NCBI RefSeq assembly: GCF_900537175.1 | Contig: NZ_LS999833.1 | Location: forward strand, 2,584,261 to 2,648,260 | Reading direction: 5' to 3' | DNA length: 64,000 nucleotides | Source of the DNA: Lentilitoribacter sp. Alg239-R112 | GTDB taxonomy: Bacteria; Pseudomonadota; Alphaproteobacteria; Rhizobiales; Rhizobiaceae | Part shown: positions 27,088-36,911 of the stretch, one piece after another | Position numbering within the stretch: the stretch's first letter is position 1 | Layout: the number at the start of each line of letters is the position of its first letter | The notes under the pieces: generated by a model | Told to the model about the DNA's origin: nothing | Databases searched by the model: none | What the model saw: the letters and a program-made list of their open reading frames with translations, nothing else | Program-made: the position numbers and the translations under genes

Positions 27088-29145
27088 TTAGCGCAGAATG
27101 GCGGCTATATTTCCACCATCCACAGTCGAAACATTTCCTGTGGTTTTTCGTGCAAGCGCTTGAGATAAAAATACTTCCGCCACATCTCGAGCGGTTACTT
27201 CCTGCTTGAGCAGGTTCCCACTCATATAATCGTCAATACTCATATTACGCGCTGACGAACGGCTTGCAATCATATCATCATCCAGCAGACCTGATCTAAT
27301 TCGGTCAGCATTGACAGCATTTGCCCGGACACCAATGGACCCATATTCCAAAGCATATTGACGCGATAAAAACAGCGTTGCAGCTTTTGGTAAACCATAG
27401 GCGCCAAAATTCGCACCCGGGTTTATAGCTTGCTTTGAGGTGTTATATAACAAACAACCGCCTGTACTTTGAGCCTTAAAAACATCAATGGCAGCTTGGG
27501 AAATATTCTGGTGGCTGAAGAAGTTCAATTCAAAACTTTTACGTAGAATTTCATCATCCAGTTCGCCAATCGCGCCTTCCCAAGCAGCACCCGCATTAGA
27601 TATGATGATATCCAGTCCACCGTATTTTGTAACTGCTGCGTCAAATGATTGTTTAATACTGGCCCGGTCTGTAACATTGCAAGCTACCCCTAAGTGGCCT
27701 GCACCCAGCGAGGCTGCAATTGTTTCTGCCGCATCTAAATTGAGATCAGAAACAACAACTTGTGCACCTTGTTCTGCAAATACCTGACAAGTGGCTGCGC
27801 CAATGGCCCCAGCCCCACCAGTCACCATAACGACCTGGCCATCTAAAGCTCGCTTTTTTGCTGACGCCAGTTTCGCCTGTTCCAAAGACCAATATTCAAG
27901 CTTGAAAAGTTCAGGCATATCGACGGGTTTAAATTCACCATGAGCCTCAGCAGAGGAAATTGTTTCAACAAATGTTTCACCAACATCTGCCGCAATCTTG
28001 GCCTCTTTGTAAGTCTGTCCAATGCCTATCATACCAATACCAGGAATGAAGGCCAATCTTGGCATCGGGTCAAGCATGGTACGCGTAACATCATCCTGCG
28101 CATCATTTTTGCTAAAATATTCAGTGTAATCAGCAATAAATGATTTAACTGCTGTTTGAACAGCTGTTTTGAATGCATCAAGATGATCTGCTTCAGGTGC
28201 AGGAAAAATTATCGGTTTGTGTTTTATTCGAATGGATAGATCTGGTGTAGGCATACCTCTCGTCGCAAATTTGTCGAGATCAGCAGCATTAGTAAAATTC
28301 AGAATTTTATCGTCGGCACGGTGATCACAGACAAACCTTTTGTAATCTCCATCATCTAAAGCATGAGCAACGGCACCTCGAACAATGGGAAGTACATCCT
28401 CTAGATTTGCTATATTCTCCGGTAAAGCAGCCTTGGGAAATGATGAAAACTTTCTGTTTTGTTCGACATAATTTTCAGCCTTGGTCACGGCATCAATCAT
28501 GAGATCATAAGCACTTTTTGCGTCTTCAGCGAACGTAAAGATGCCATGTTTATCCAAAATCAAACCATCCACGTCTGGGTTACTTTCATAAACTTCCGCT
28601 GCTTTCTTAGCCAAATCAAAACCCGGCATAATGTACGGAACAAACCCAAATCTTTCGCCAAAGACTTCTCTGGCCAGCTCTTTGGAATTATCTTGGTCTA
28701 TAATAGCAAGAACACCAGTTGAGTGGGTATGATCTACAAATTTATGTGGAATAAACGCATGTAACAGCGTTTCGACAGAAGGATTAGGGGAACTCGAGTT
28801 AATAAGATTTGAACGCTGCAATTCAACCATTGTTTCATCGGATAATGCCGCAAAATTACGCGTACTTAGAAGTGGCTTAAGTTTAACTGCAGGCAAGCCG
28901 GCTGGCTCAATAACACCCATATCCCAACCGCTTCCTTTGACACAAAGGACATCCCATGCCTGACCGGTTATGTCCGTTGCAGTTGTTTTGACAGATGTAT
29001 TGCCACCTCCATGCAGGACCAGCTGCGGTACAAGCCCCAGCAATCTCGTTGTATAAACTCGCAGTGCTAAGTCTTCATTGATACCCTCTTTAGCCAGGTC
29101 ATCAACAAGTGTTTGAGCTTCACTATCTATCCAATTATTCTGCAT
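27088..29145 (-). CDS. Bifunctional class II aldolase/short-chain dehydrogenase (RhaD-like fusion)
   Basis: A 685-residue fusion. Residues about 1-410 are a class II aldolase (HGGGNTSVKT; zinc histidines in FVDHTHSTGVLAI); from about 430 a short-chain dehydrogenase follows (VTGGAGAIGAATCQVF; catalytic YGLPK in FGAYGLPKAATLFLSRQ). Length and order match rhizobial rhamnulose-1-phosphate aldolase/lactaldehyde dehydrogenase fusions. No rhamnose genes are present; the locus encodes MtnK and MtnA instead. It may therefore cleave 5-methylthioribulose-1-phosphate or 5-deoxyribulose-1-phosphate to DHAP and an aldehyde (DHAP shunt) and process the aldehyde (inference). Confidence 0.85.
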   Translation of the reverse strand: MQNNWIDSEAQTLVDDLAKEGINEDLALRVYTTRLLGLVPQLVLHGGGNTSVKTTATDITGQAWDVLCVKGSGWDMGVIEPAGLPAVKLKPLLSTRNFAALSDETMVELQRSNLINSSSPNPSVETLLHAFIPHKFVDHTHSTGVLAIIDQDNSKELAREVFGERFGFVPYIMPGFDLAKKAAEVYESNPDVDGLILDKHGIFTFAEDAKSAYDLMIDAVTKAENYVEQNRKFSSFPKAALPENIANLEDVLPIVRGAVAHALDDGDYKRFVCDHRADDKILNFTNAADLDKFATRGMPTPDLSIRIKHKPIIFPAPEADHLDAFKTAVQTAVKSFIADYTEYFSKNDAQDDVTRTMLDPMPRLAFIPGIGMIGIGQTYKEAKIAADVGETFVETISSAEAHGEFKPVDMPELFKLEYWSLEQAKLASAKKRALDGQVVMVTGGAGAIGAATCQVFAEQGAQVVVSDLNLDAAETIAASLGAGHLGVACNVTDRASIKQSFDAAVTKYGGLDIIISNAGAAWEGAIGELDDEILRKSFELNFFSHQNISQAAIDVFKAQSTGGCLLYNTSKQAINPGANFGAYGLPKAATLFLSRQYALEYGSIGVRANAVNADRIRSGLLDDDMIASRSSARNMSIDDYMSGNLLKQEVTARDVAEVFLSQALARKTTGNVSTVDGGNIAAILR

Positions 29146-29236
29146 ATCGTTCTTCCACTATATCAATTATTTCGCACCAAATTTTGGCAATTTATCTGTC
29201 GTAAAACATTCATTCTATGTAAGCTGAAACATCCAA

Positions 29237-30250
29237 TTAAACTCTTTCCAGTAGCATCCTTGCAGTATCATCGCATGTTGCAAGATGCGTTGCGTATCCG
29301 CCTCTTATTGCCGCCAATATTGGCTCAACACGTGTTTGACCTGATCCCACCAACAACCCCATTTCTTTGCCCTTCATCTGATCCAGGGTTATTCCAATCA
29401 TGCGATCTTCAACGCTGGTGGGCATATGGTTGCCGTCCTCATCAATAAGACGTCCACAAATAACACCGGTCGCGCCTTGTTTCTTTTGATGTTCCAGTTG
29501 CTGCAAATTCATGAGACCTGTTTTCAAAATATGACTGTCTTCACTACAAGTTCCACATGCAAATATTGTTTTATTACAGTTCATAACCGCTGACATTTGC
29601 TCCATGATGACAGGCTCAGCCATAAGCCTCTGTGCGAGTTCTTTATCAGACAATAAGAGTGGAACGTGTAAGTTAACGCAGTGAGCACCAAACTGCCGCG
29701 CAAGTACCGCTGAACATATCTCTGCTGAGAACCCTTTAGCTGCAGGCCGTGAACCAACTAGCTGGACAACTTCGAGGTCTTCAACGGTTTGGCGTGATGC
29801 AGCCTCCGATACCCTGAAAATGGTTTCACCCCAAGCGACACCAAGACGGTCGCCTTTTTCGAGAAGATGAAGCAGCCAATCGGCAGCCATTTTTGCAACA
29901 CGCTCCTCAGTTGCCTCGCCCGATGATGGTGCAATACTAACTTCTTTTAGTCCAAATGTGTTGGCAACTTTTCGTGCCAGTTCGTGTTCTGTGAAAATAC
30001 TTGGATCAAGTGAGATACGAATATACCCACGCTTACGTGCCTCCGACAAATAATTGACGACGGATGCGCGCGAGATACCCAGTTTTTTTGCAATCTCATT
30101 TTGATTAAGACCTTCATGATAATAACACCACGTCGCATCAAGTATTGCTCTTTCTTGACGGTCTAGCCGGATATCATCTGTCGAGCGCGTTTTACTTTCT
30201 GGCAATTCGGAACCTCGATTATCTAATATGCTGTTCGATCTATCTTGCAC
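29237..30250 (-). CDS. SorC/DeoR-type sugar-binding transcriptional regulator
   Basis: 337 residues. N-terminal helix-turn-helix ([23 protein letters not shown], as two parts around residues 47-70) and a C-terminal SorC sugar-phosphate-sensing domain ([23 protein letters not shown]). The start GTG at 30250 overlaps the end of mtnA by 28 nt with no clear RBS, implying coupled translation. It most likely represses the divergent transporter operon and its own operon, relieved by a sugar phosphate such as the MtnK or MtnA product. Confidence 0.88.
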   Translation of the reverse strand: MQDRSNSILDNRGSELPESKTRSTDDIRLDRQERAILDATWCYYHEGLNQNEIAKKLGISRASVVNYLSEARKRGYIRISLDPSIFTEHELARKVANTFGLKEVSIAPSSGEATEERVAKMAADWLLHLLEKGDRLGVAWGETIFRVSEAASRQTVEDLEVVQLVGSRPAAKGFSAEICSAVLARQFGAHCVNLHVPLLLSDKELAQRLMAEPVIMEQMSAVMNCNKTIFACGTCSEDSHILKTGLMNLQQLEHQKKQGATGVICGRLIDEDGNHMPTSVEDRMIGITLDQMKGKEMGLLVGSGQTRVEPILAAIRGGYATHLATCDDTARMLLERV

Positions 30251-31335
30251 AATTCGGGAAACATAGCAGCCAAACCGTCTGAAGATGCTGCGCTGATCCC
30301 TCTTTCCGTAATTAACCCCGTAACAAGATGGTTTGGCGTGACATCGAAAGCCGGATTTCCACCTGATGTACCGATCGGCGATACTTGAACAACACCAATA
30401 TCACCTTCTGCCAGAAGGCCTTGTATATGTGTTACTTCTTGTTCGTCGCGTTCTTCAATCGGTATATCTGCAACTCCATCTGAAATTGTCCAATCGATTG
30501 TAGGCGAAGGTAAAGTTACGTAAAAAGGAACTTTATTATCCTTGGCTGACAATGCTTTGAGATATGTGCCGATTTTATTGCAAACATCTCCACGGCTCGT
30601 TGTCCTATCAGTGCCAACAATCACCATATCCACCAAACCATGCTGCATGAGATGCCCACCAGCATTGTCAACTATATATGTATGTGGAACACCGTGGCTA
30701 CCAAGTTCCCATGATGTTAGAGCACCTTGATTACGAGGCCGGGTCTCATCTACCCATACATGAATGGGAATCCCTGCATCATGGGCGTGAAACATTGGAC
30801 TTGTTGCTGTACCCCAATCAACGGTTGCAAGCCAACCTGCATTACAGTGGGTGAGAATATTAACAGGCTCGCCTGGCTTCTTCTTGGCAGCTATCTCACG
30901 GATTATAGCTAGTCCGTTCCGGCCAATTTGCGCGTTAATCTCTACATCCTCATCCGCGATAGCATGAGCTAATTGTAATGCAGCCGCGGCACGTTCTTCT
31001 TCCGGTAATGGCAGCATCGCCGCCTTGCAACGGTCCAGTGCCCAACGCAAGTTAACAGCGGTTGGGCGCGTTTTATGAAAGTAGGACCACGCAGTTTCGA
31101 TATGACTATTTGATGAGTTTAGCTTCATGGCACATGCCATTGCATAGGCGGCTGTCGCACCAATCAGAGGCGCTCCACGAACACGCATTTCAACGATGGC
31201 AGTTGCAAACTCCTCTATAGTTTGAAGGGTATCTATTCTAAATTCATGCGGCAGCCAGCGCTGGTCAATGATCTCCAGAACATCTTTTTCGGCATTCCAC
31301 CAAAGCGATCGATAATGCTTGCCGTCTACTTTCAT
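30223..31335 (-). CDS. mtnA: S-methyl-5-thioribose-1-phosphate isomerase (MtnA)
   Basis: 370 residues, normal length. Catalytic C164 ([11 protein letters not shown]) and D243 ([20 protein letters not shown]) are both present, as is the RVRGAP substrate motif (51-56). MtnA converts the aldose 1-phosphate made by MtnK to the ketose 1-phosphate; it also accepts 5-deoxyribose-1-phosphate in the bifunctional salvage described for other bacteria. ATG 31335 overlaps the mtnK stop (4 nt). Confidence 0.95.
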   Translation of the reverse strand: MKVDGKHYRSLWWNAEKDVLEIIDQRWLPHEFRIDTLQTIEEFATAIVEMRVRGAPLIGATAAYAMACAMKLNSSNSHIETAWSYFHKTRPTAVNLRWALDRCKAAMLPLPEEERAAAALQLAHAIADEDVEINAQIGRNGLAIIREIAAKKKPGEPVNILTHCNAGWLATVDWGTATSPMFHAHDAGIPIHVWVDETRPRNQGALTSWELGSHGVPHTYIVDNAGGHLMQHGLVDMVIVGTDRTTSRGDVCNKIGTYLKALSAKDNKVPFYVTLPSPTIDWTISDGVADIPIEERDEQEVTHIQGLLAEGDIGVVQVSPIGTSGGNPAFDVTPNHLVTGLITERGISAASSDGLAAMFPELCKIDRTAY

Positions 31336-32594
31336 ATGTAATCTCCTTCGTTGAACCGCTTTGCCATAGAAGTGAGCGAGGCAACGTCTTTGATAGTCTC
31401 AAAATTTAAAATGAGTTCGACACCCATTGCGATATTTCGTGCTTCGAGTGATGCTCTTAGGGACGTATCTTCTATCATCTCAAAGTCTGCATTATGAGCC
31501 AGAGATAAAACCCGCCTGTGCATCTCAATGCCACAAAATGAAACGGCATCTCGCATGATGTGATCAAGCACATCGTTACATGCAGCTTCCGACGAATGCC
31601 CTTGATCCTCGAAGAGAGATTTAGGATAGAGCATTCCGGTTCGTTCTGTTTTCCATAGATGTTTGAACTCGGCATTAAAATGCTCAAATATTTCCGTAAT
31701 TGTCGTCAGAATCCAAGTTTGATATTCTGCTAAATCTGCCTCATCGCGATGACCGGGCTGACTAAAATAAGCCATCAGAAAATTGGCTGTCAGCATACCA
31801 ATATCAAAACCCATTGGGCCATATTGAACAAACTCAGGATCAATAACACGGCTATCATCATCTGTTGACATAATAGATCCGGAGTGAAGGTCGCCATGCA
31901 GCATCGTTTCCGTATTGGACGCAAACTTCATCAACATTGCCTGAACACGCGATTTGAGTGCAATATTGTCACGAAGTTTTTTAATAAACCCATCCAGTTC
32001 CGGCGTATTTTGGTTCATCTCTGCATCAAAATATGGGTCAGTAAAAACCAAAGCTTCTGTAATGGCGGGGATTTTTACGTTCCCTGCGAAAACACCCACA
32101 TCAGCTTTCTTATCAATGCTCTTCATCGAAAGTTCCGAGCCGCGAAATGCTGTTTGAGCGCAAAATCTACCCATTGTTTCCGATAGGTTCGCAACTCTTT
32201 GACCAGCAATCAACTTTCCTCTTAAAATAATATGCGGCTGAAGGAATTCCATAACAATTAGTGCTTGTTCGCGATTGAAGTAAAAAATCTCTGGTACGGA
32301 CCCAGGTGCACGTTCTTCCTGTCGCAACAAAGCCTCATGCTCATAATAGGCGCGGTACAGTGGCAGTGGCCAACTGTCCCCCACCAGTCGAACATAGGGA
32401 AGTGCCTGTTTAACAATAACAGTACCGCCAGAACCTTCGACTATAAATACAAGATTGAGATTGCCATCACCAACTTCTTTGACGTGCCAATTTTCTACAT
32501 CAGCCCCTATCCGAGTGACGATCTCCTCGAGAACTCCAAGTCTTGATGGAATAGTGTCAACCGATAGCTCTTCATAATTTTTTGCCATATCCAT
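31332..32594 (-). CDS. mtnK: S-methyl-5-thioribose kinase (MtnK)
   Basis: 420 residues. Aminoglycoside-phosphotransferase-like kinase with catalytic loop [12 protein letters not shown] and metal motif [17 protein letters not shown], and the N-terminal DGNLNLVF nucleotide loop, all as in MtnK. It phosphorylates methylthioribose (or 5-deoxyribose) at O1. RBS GGAGG precedes the ATG pair at 32594/32588. First gene of the mtnK-mtnA-sorC-aldolase operon and divergent from an ABC transporter that likely imports its substrate. No MtnP or MTA nucleosidase is in the window. Confidence 0.93.
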   Translation of the reverse strand: MDMAKNYEELSVDTIPSRLGVLEEIVTRIGADVENWHVKEVGDGNLNLVFIVEGSGGTVIVKQALPYVRLVGDSWPLPLYRAYYEHEALLRQEERAPGSVPEIFYFNREQALIVMEFLQPHIILRGKLIAGQRVANLSETMGRFCAQTAFRGSELSMKSIDKKADVGVFAGNVKIPAITEALVFTDPYFDAEMNQNTPELDGFIKKLRDNIALKSRVQAMLMKFASNTETMLHGDLHSGSIMSTDDDSRVIDPEFVQYGPMGFDIGMLTANFLMAYFSQPGHRDEADLAEYQTWILTTITEIFEHFNAEFKHLWKTERTGMLYPKSLFEDQGHSSEAACNDVLDHIMRDAVSFCGIEMHRRVLSLAHNADFEMIEDTSLRASLEARNIAMGVELILNFETIKDVASLTSMAKRFNEGDYI

Positions 32595-32627
32595 CTTACC
32601 TCCATATCTCTAGAGACATTAAATATA

Positions 32628-32650
32628 GTCAATTGTCAAGACTATTGACA
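32628..32650. promoter_or_regulatory. Divergent operator TGTCAA-N5-TTGACA with extra GTCAAT half-site
   Basis: TGTCAA (32634-32639) and TTGACA (32645-32650) form a perfect inverted repeat in the mtnK/transporter divergent region; a further GTCAAT lies at 32628-32633. Each arm reads as a -35 box, one per direction, so a bound repressor would block both promoters. The SorC-type regulator encoded nearby is the obvious binder. Confidence 0.55.
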
Positions 32651-32712
32651 TAAGAAGAAATTCACGTCACGATAGATGAACAAACTCCAACCTGGAGTGT
32701 TTGGGAGAGATA

Positions 32713-34212
32713 ATGTCGTCAGCAGTTTTATCAGTGGAAGGTGCGCGCAAGAGCTTCGGAATGAATGAAGTTCTTAAAGGCATTGATCTATCGTTAACGA
32801 CCGGGACGGTCACTGTATTAATGGGTGCAAACGGCGCTGGTAAATCTACTTTGGTAAAAATAATATGTGGCATTCATTCTTTCGATGCCGGATCAATGAA
32901 GCTTGATGGTGTTGACTATGTGCCAGCAGGGGCGGCAGATGCGCTTCTTAAAGGTGTTATTGCCGTTCATCAAAACATTGATGATGGTGTGGTGCCGGAT
33001 CTTGATGTTGCGACAAACTTGATGCTTGATCAATTGACAAAATCCGGTGCAAGTACATTCGTGCGAGACCGTGAGTTACGCAAACAAGCTGCAAAAATTG
33101 CACAGTCAATGGACCTGACAATGGATGTCCGCACTCGGGTAAGCGATTTAAATGTTGCGGACAGGCAGATGATCGCTATTGCGCGGGCCATGGCGAGATC
33201 ACCAAAAGTTCTAATTCTGGATGAGCCAACCTCGTCTCTTTCTGCATCGGAAGCAAAGCGTCTATTTACACTTATCGATCGTCTACGTGATCAAGGTGTA
33301 GCTATTTTATATATCTCGCACCGCATGTCGGATATAAGGCGCATAGCCGACCGCATTGTTTCCATGCGTGATGGACAAGTTTCGGGCATATTTGAAAGTG
33401 ACAACCTTGATTATGAGGGAGCTGTCACAGCAATGCTCGGCCACAAAATGACGGAAGTAGATATCACTCCAAATGTGGTCGATGCACCGATTTTGGAACT
33501 TAAGAACATCTCTCTCAAACCAAACTGGCCAGCATTTAATATGACCGCGAACAAGGGCGAGGTGATTGCCGTAACTGGCTTGCTTGGCAGTGGTAAAAGT
33601 CAACTGGCAGATATTATTTTTGGCTTGAAGAAACCGGCCGGTGGCACAATGCAACTTGACGGCAAAGCTTATGAGCCGACTAGTGCATCTGCAGCCATTG
33701 GCGCAGGTGTTTTCATGTCACCAAAAGACCGCGGCAATAATGGCGTCGTCAGAGCTTTTAATATTGCAGATAATATGAGCCTGCCATTTTTGCGGGCTTT
33801 TAGTAAACTTTCCCTCATTCGAAATCGTCAACAACGTAATGCCACGACGGATATGATCAATCAGATCGGCATTGTTTGTCAGTCTGACGAAGACCTGATC
33901 GGAACACTTTCTGGCGGCAACCAACAAAAAGTCATGATCGGGCGCTGGTTACTCAAACCCTGTCAGGTTTTATTATTAGATGAACCCTTTCAGGGCGTTG
34001 ACATAGGCGCAAGACGAGACATTGGACAACATATTCGCGACACAGCAAGTGATCGGACAACCATTGTTTTTGTAGCCGAAATAGACGAGGCAATTGAAAT
34101 TGCTGACAGAATAGTCGTGTTAAACGAAGGTTCTCTGGTTGGCGAACATAATAATCAAAACTTAAACCTGGGTGCATTGATTGCGCAAATTACAGGCGAA
34201 AAAGCGGCATGA
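32713..34212 (+). CDS. Ribose-type sugar ABC transporter ATPase (RbsA family)
   Basis: 499 residues from ATG 32713 (GGGAGAG upstream). Two tandem ABC domains: first with Walker A GANGAGKS (38-45) and Walker B VLILDEPTSSL, second with GLLGSGKS, signature LSGGNQQKVMIGRWL and LLLDEPFQGVD. The first signature is degenerate (DLNVADRQMIAIARA), usual for RbsA. It energises import of a pentose-like sugar; the locus suggests methylthioribose or deoxyribose. Confidence 0.94.
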   Translation: MSSAVLSVEGARKSFGMNEVLKGIDLSLTTGTVTVLMGANGAGKSTLVKIICGIHSFDAGSMKLDGVDYVPAGAADALLKGVIAVHQNIDDGVVPDLDVATNLMLDQLTKSGASTFVRDRELRKQAAKIAQSMDLTMDVRTRVSDLNVADRQMIAIARAMARSPKVLILDEPTSSLSASEAKRLFTLIDRLRDQGVAILYISHRMSDIRRIADRIVSMRDGQVSGIFESDNLDYEGAVTAMLGHKMTEVDITPNVVDAPILELKNISLKPNWPAFNMTANKGEVIAVTGLLGSGKSQLADIIFGLKKPAGGTMQLDGKAYEPTSASAAIGAGVFMSPKDRGNNGVVRAFNIADNMSLPFLRAFSKLSLIRNRQQRNATTDMINQIGIVCQSDEDLIGTLSGGNQQKVMIGRWLLKPCQVLLLDEPFQGVDIGARRDIGQHIRDTASDRTTIVFVAEIDEAIEIADRIVVLNEGSLVGEHNNQNLNLGALIAQITGEKAA

Positions 34213-34223
34213 GGAACAACTAA

Positions 34224-35240
34224 ATGCGCAATGAAAGATTGCAAAAAATTGCCATAAGATATGGCTTCATTGTTTTATTGATAGGGCTTTCAGTGTATTT
34301 CAGTGTAGCCGCATCAGGGTTTTTCAGTGCGCGTTCTGCTGTTTTTGTTTTCCAATCAGTCGCCATTACTGGCATTCTTGCTTTGGGTGTGACTTGCACT
34401 CTTGTTGTAGACGGGTTTGATTTATCCATCGGCTCTGTGGCCACATCAGCATTGATGCTGTCGGCCTACACAATGGTCATTCTTGAACAACCAGCATATG
34501 TTGCTGTAATCCTTTGTCTTGCGATGGGCGCTTTGGTGGGTTTGATCAACGGCTTGCTAATAGTGAAGATGAAAGTACCTGATCTGCTGGCTACTTTGGG
34601 GATGATGTTCCTACTCATTGGTTTGCAGCGAATTCCAACACAAGGCAATTCAATTGCAACCGGAATGAACCTTGGTGATGGTAATGTTGCAGAAGGTACA
34701 TTTTCGCAAGCGTTTCTTTGGTTAGGTAGACACCGTTTTGATTTCTTCTTGGAACGTTTGGTTCCTGTTCCTGTTGTTATCTTCATATTGGTCGCAATCG
34801 GGATATGGATCTTTCTAGAATTCACGCGTCATGGACGCTTGATGTATGCGATTGGGTCCAACCAACGTGCAGCAGAGCTTGTCGGTGCAAATGTAGAGCA
34901 CTACAAAATTGCTGCCTATATGATCTCCGGCGTCACAGCCTCTATTGGCGGAATATTATTGGCGGCGCGCCTTGGTCGTGGTGACATAGCATCGGGCAAT
35001 AATCTACTACTTGATAGTGTTGCTGCTGGCCTCATCGGTTTTGCTGTTCTAGGTGCGGCCAGGCCAAATGCTTTTGGAACTGCAATCGGTGCATTATTTG
35101 TCGGAATTCTTCTTCAAGGAATGACCATGATGAATGCGCCTTATTACACACAGGACTTTGTTAAAGGCGCAGTTCTTGTTTGCGCACTTGTTTTCACATT
35201 TTACCTATCGTCACGACATATGGCGGGACGAAAAATCTAA
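34224..35240 (+). CDS. Ribose-type sugar ABC transporter permease (RbsC family)
   Basis: 338 residues with 8-10 membrane segments and the RbsC-type motif VDGFDLSIGSVATSALM after the second segment, GRLMYAIGSNQRAAELVG as the cytoplasmic coupling loop and RLGRGDIASGNNLLLDSVAAG. Starts 11 bp after the ATPase gene. Confidence 0.94.
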   Translation: MRNERLQKIAIRYGFIVLLIGLSVYFSVAASGFFSARSAVFVFQSVAITGILALGVTCTLVVDGFDLSIGSVATSALMLSAYTMVILEQPAYVAVILCLAMGALVGLINGLLIVKMKVPDLLATLGMMFLLIGLQRIPTQGNSIATGMNLGDGNVAEGTFSQAFLWLGRHRFDFFLERLVPVPVVIFILVAIGIWIFLEFTRHGRLMYAIGSNQRAAELVGANVEHYKIAAYMISGVTASIGGILLAARLGRGDIASGNNLLLDSVAAGLIGFAVLGAARPNAFGTAIGALFVGILLQGMTMMNAPYYTQDFVKGAVLVCALVFTFYLSSRHMAGRKI

Positions 35241-35274
35241 ATGAAACTCAGATAAACCCATGGGAGGATTTACA

Positions 35275-36318
35275 ATGCTGAGAAGACAATTCATGAAACT
35301 GGTTGGTGCAGGTGCATCAATACTTGCGCTTAGTGGTCCAGCTTTTGCAGCTGATATGCCAGCTCCATTCGACAAGCCGGGCGACGTGAAAATTGCTCTG
35401 GTGCGCTATCTGTCAACGGGTGATTTTTTCCAATCTTATCTGTCAGGTGTAGAAAATCAGGCAGCAGCGCTTGGGGTTGATTTACGTGTTTTCGATAGCC
35501 GTCAAGATGCTGCGCTTCAAGCCGATATGGTTGATCAAGCAATTGCGCTTGGGGTTAACGGCATCATCATCCAACATGGTCTCACCGAGTCCATGAAAGA
35601 GGCTGCGCAACGTGCTGTTGACGCCGACATTAAAGTCGTTGCTTTTGATGTGAATGTTGAAAATGAAGCTATTCCACAGATTGAACAGTCAGACTACCAA
35701 CTTGGAAAACTCGCACTCGATCAGGCAGTAAAGGATAATGGCAACGATTTTACAGCTGGCTATGTTTATGTTGCTGGGATTGCACCACTTGATCGCCGCG
35801 ATGTTGCTTGGCAGGACATTAAGAAGGCTAACCCTGACATCACAGAAGCAGCAATGTTTGGAACTTTGGATAATCCAATTGCAAACTCTGTAGCAAACCA
35901 GGCGCGTTCTGTTTTGCAAGCGAACCCAAACATAAACGTCGTGTTTGCGCCTTATGATGAATTTGCAAAAGGTGTGAAGATTGCAGTTGATGAAGCTGGC
36001 TTAACCGATGATATCGATATTTATTCTGCCGATGTTTCAACAGCTGATATTTCTGCGATGCGGGAACCGGGTTCAGCTTGGGTTGCAACTGTTGCAACAA
36101 ACCCGTCTGTGGTTGGTGAAGTGAGCGTACGAACACTTGCATTAATGCTTTCCGGTAATAACCCAGGTGCATCCGTTGTCGTGCCGCCAACACTCATTAC
36201 ACAAAGTTTCCTTAATGAAAACGATATCAAAAACATGGATGATTTGGGCAAGAAAATGCCTCAATTCCAACATGCAGATGTATCGACAGCCGATTGGCTT
36301 CCACTACCAAAACGCTGA
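35275..36318 (+). CDS. Ribose-type ABC transporter substrate-binding protein with Tat-like signal
   Basis: 347 residues from ATG 35275 (GGGAGGA upstream). The N-terminus MLRRQFMKLVGAGASILAL has an RRxFMK twin-arginine-like motif, cleaved after AFA, so export may be Tat-dependent. The rest is a periplasmic-binding type 1 fold (SRQDAALQADMVDQAIALGV, DVNVENEAIPQIEQSDY). It delivers sugar to the permease. A hairpin follows its stop. Confidence 0.92.
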   Translation: MLRRQFMKLVGAGASILALSGPAFAADMPAPFDKPGDVKIALVRYLSTGDFFQSYLSGVENQAAALGVDLRVFDSRQDAALQADMVDQAIALGVNGIIIQHGLTESMKEAAQRAVDADIKVVAFDVNVENEAIPQIEQSDYQLGKLALDQAVKDNGNDFTAGYVYVAGIAPLDRRDVAWQDIKKANPDITEAAMFGTLDNPIANSVANQARSVLQANPNINVVFAPYDEFAKGVKIAVDEAGLTDDIDIYSADVSTADISAMREPGSAWVATVATNPSVVGEVSVRTLALMLSGNNPGASVVVPPTLITQSFLNENDIKNMDDLGKKMPQFQHADVSTADWLPLPKR

Positions 36319-36345
36319 GTGGAAACCAGAAATAAATATGAAAAT

Positions 36346-36368
36346 CCTAAGGCCATATTGGCCTTAGG
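36346..36368 (+). terminator. Hairpin after the sugar-binding-protein gene
   Basis: CCTAAGGCC (36346-36354) pairs perfectly with GGCCTTAGG (36360-36368), loop ATATT, 28 bp after the binding-protein stop. There is no good T-run, so mRNA stabilisation or partial termination before the mutarotase gene is more likely than full termination. Confidence 0.6.
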
Positions 36369-36393
36369 GTACAGTCACCTTCGGAAATAAAAC

Positions 36394-36834
36394 ATGCTGA
36401 TAAACATCGATAAACGTATATCACCACAACTGCTATTCATATTAGCGCAGATGGGCCATGGAGATGAAATAGCTGTTGTTGATGCTAACTTTCCAGCAGT
36501 TTCAACTGCTGCCCATTGCATTACCAAAGAGCCGATAGACATGATGGGTGTTGATGCGCCCAAATGCATCGAACTCATCACCAAACTTATGCCGCTTGAT
36601 ACATTCACAGAGTTTGGAATATTGCGGATGGAAATTGATGGTGCGCCAAACGAGTTGGGCGACGTACATAAAGATGTTGTAACAGTATTGGATCATGTCT
36701 CTGGCGATGCGGGACAGGGATCAATTGAACGACAAATTTTCTACAAGAGATCAAAGGCTGCATTTGCTGTTGTACAAGTTAGTGAAATTCGGCCTTTTGG
36801 ATGCTTTTTATTACGCAAAGGCGTGATTTTTTAA
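36394..36834 (+). CDS. RbsD/FucU-family sugar mutarotase
   Basis: 146 residues, normal FucU length, with the N-terminal LAQMGHGDEIAVVDANFP containing the catalytic histidine and family aspartate. It interconverts anomers of a free sugar, here presumably the form taken by MtnK or another enzyme of the locus. The ribosome-binding site is weak (CGGA), consistent with low expression after the hairpin. Confidence 0.9.
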   Translation: MLINIDKRISPQLLFILAQMGHGDEIAVVDANFPAVSTAAHCITKEPIDMMGVDAPKCIELITKLMPLDTFTEFGILRMEIDGAPNELGDVHKDVVTVLDHVSGDAGQGSIERQIFYKRSKAAFAVVQVSEIRPFGCFLLRKGVIF

Positions 36835-36911
36835 TTTTAGCAGGACTCAAATTTAGAGATAAATGGATGGTGATCAGCAGTTAGTTACTCTGGTCGTAAG
36901 AGGATTACGCA

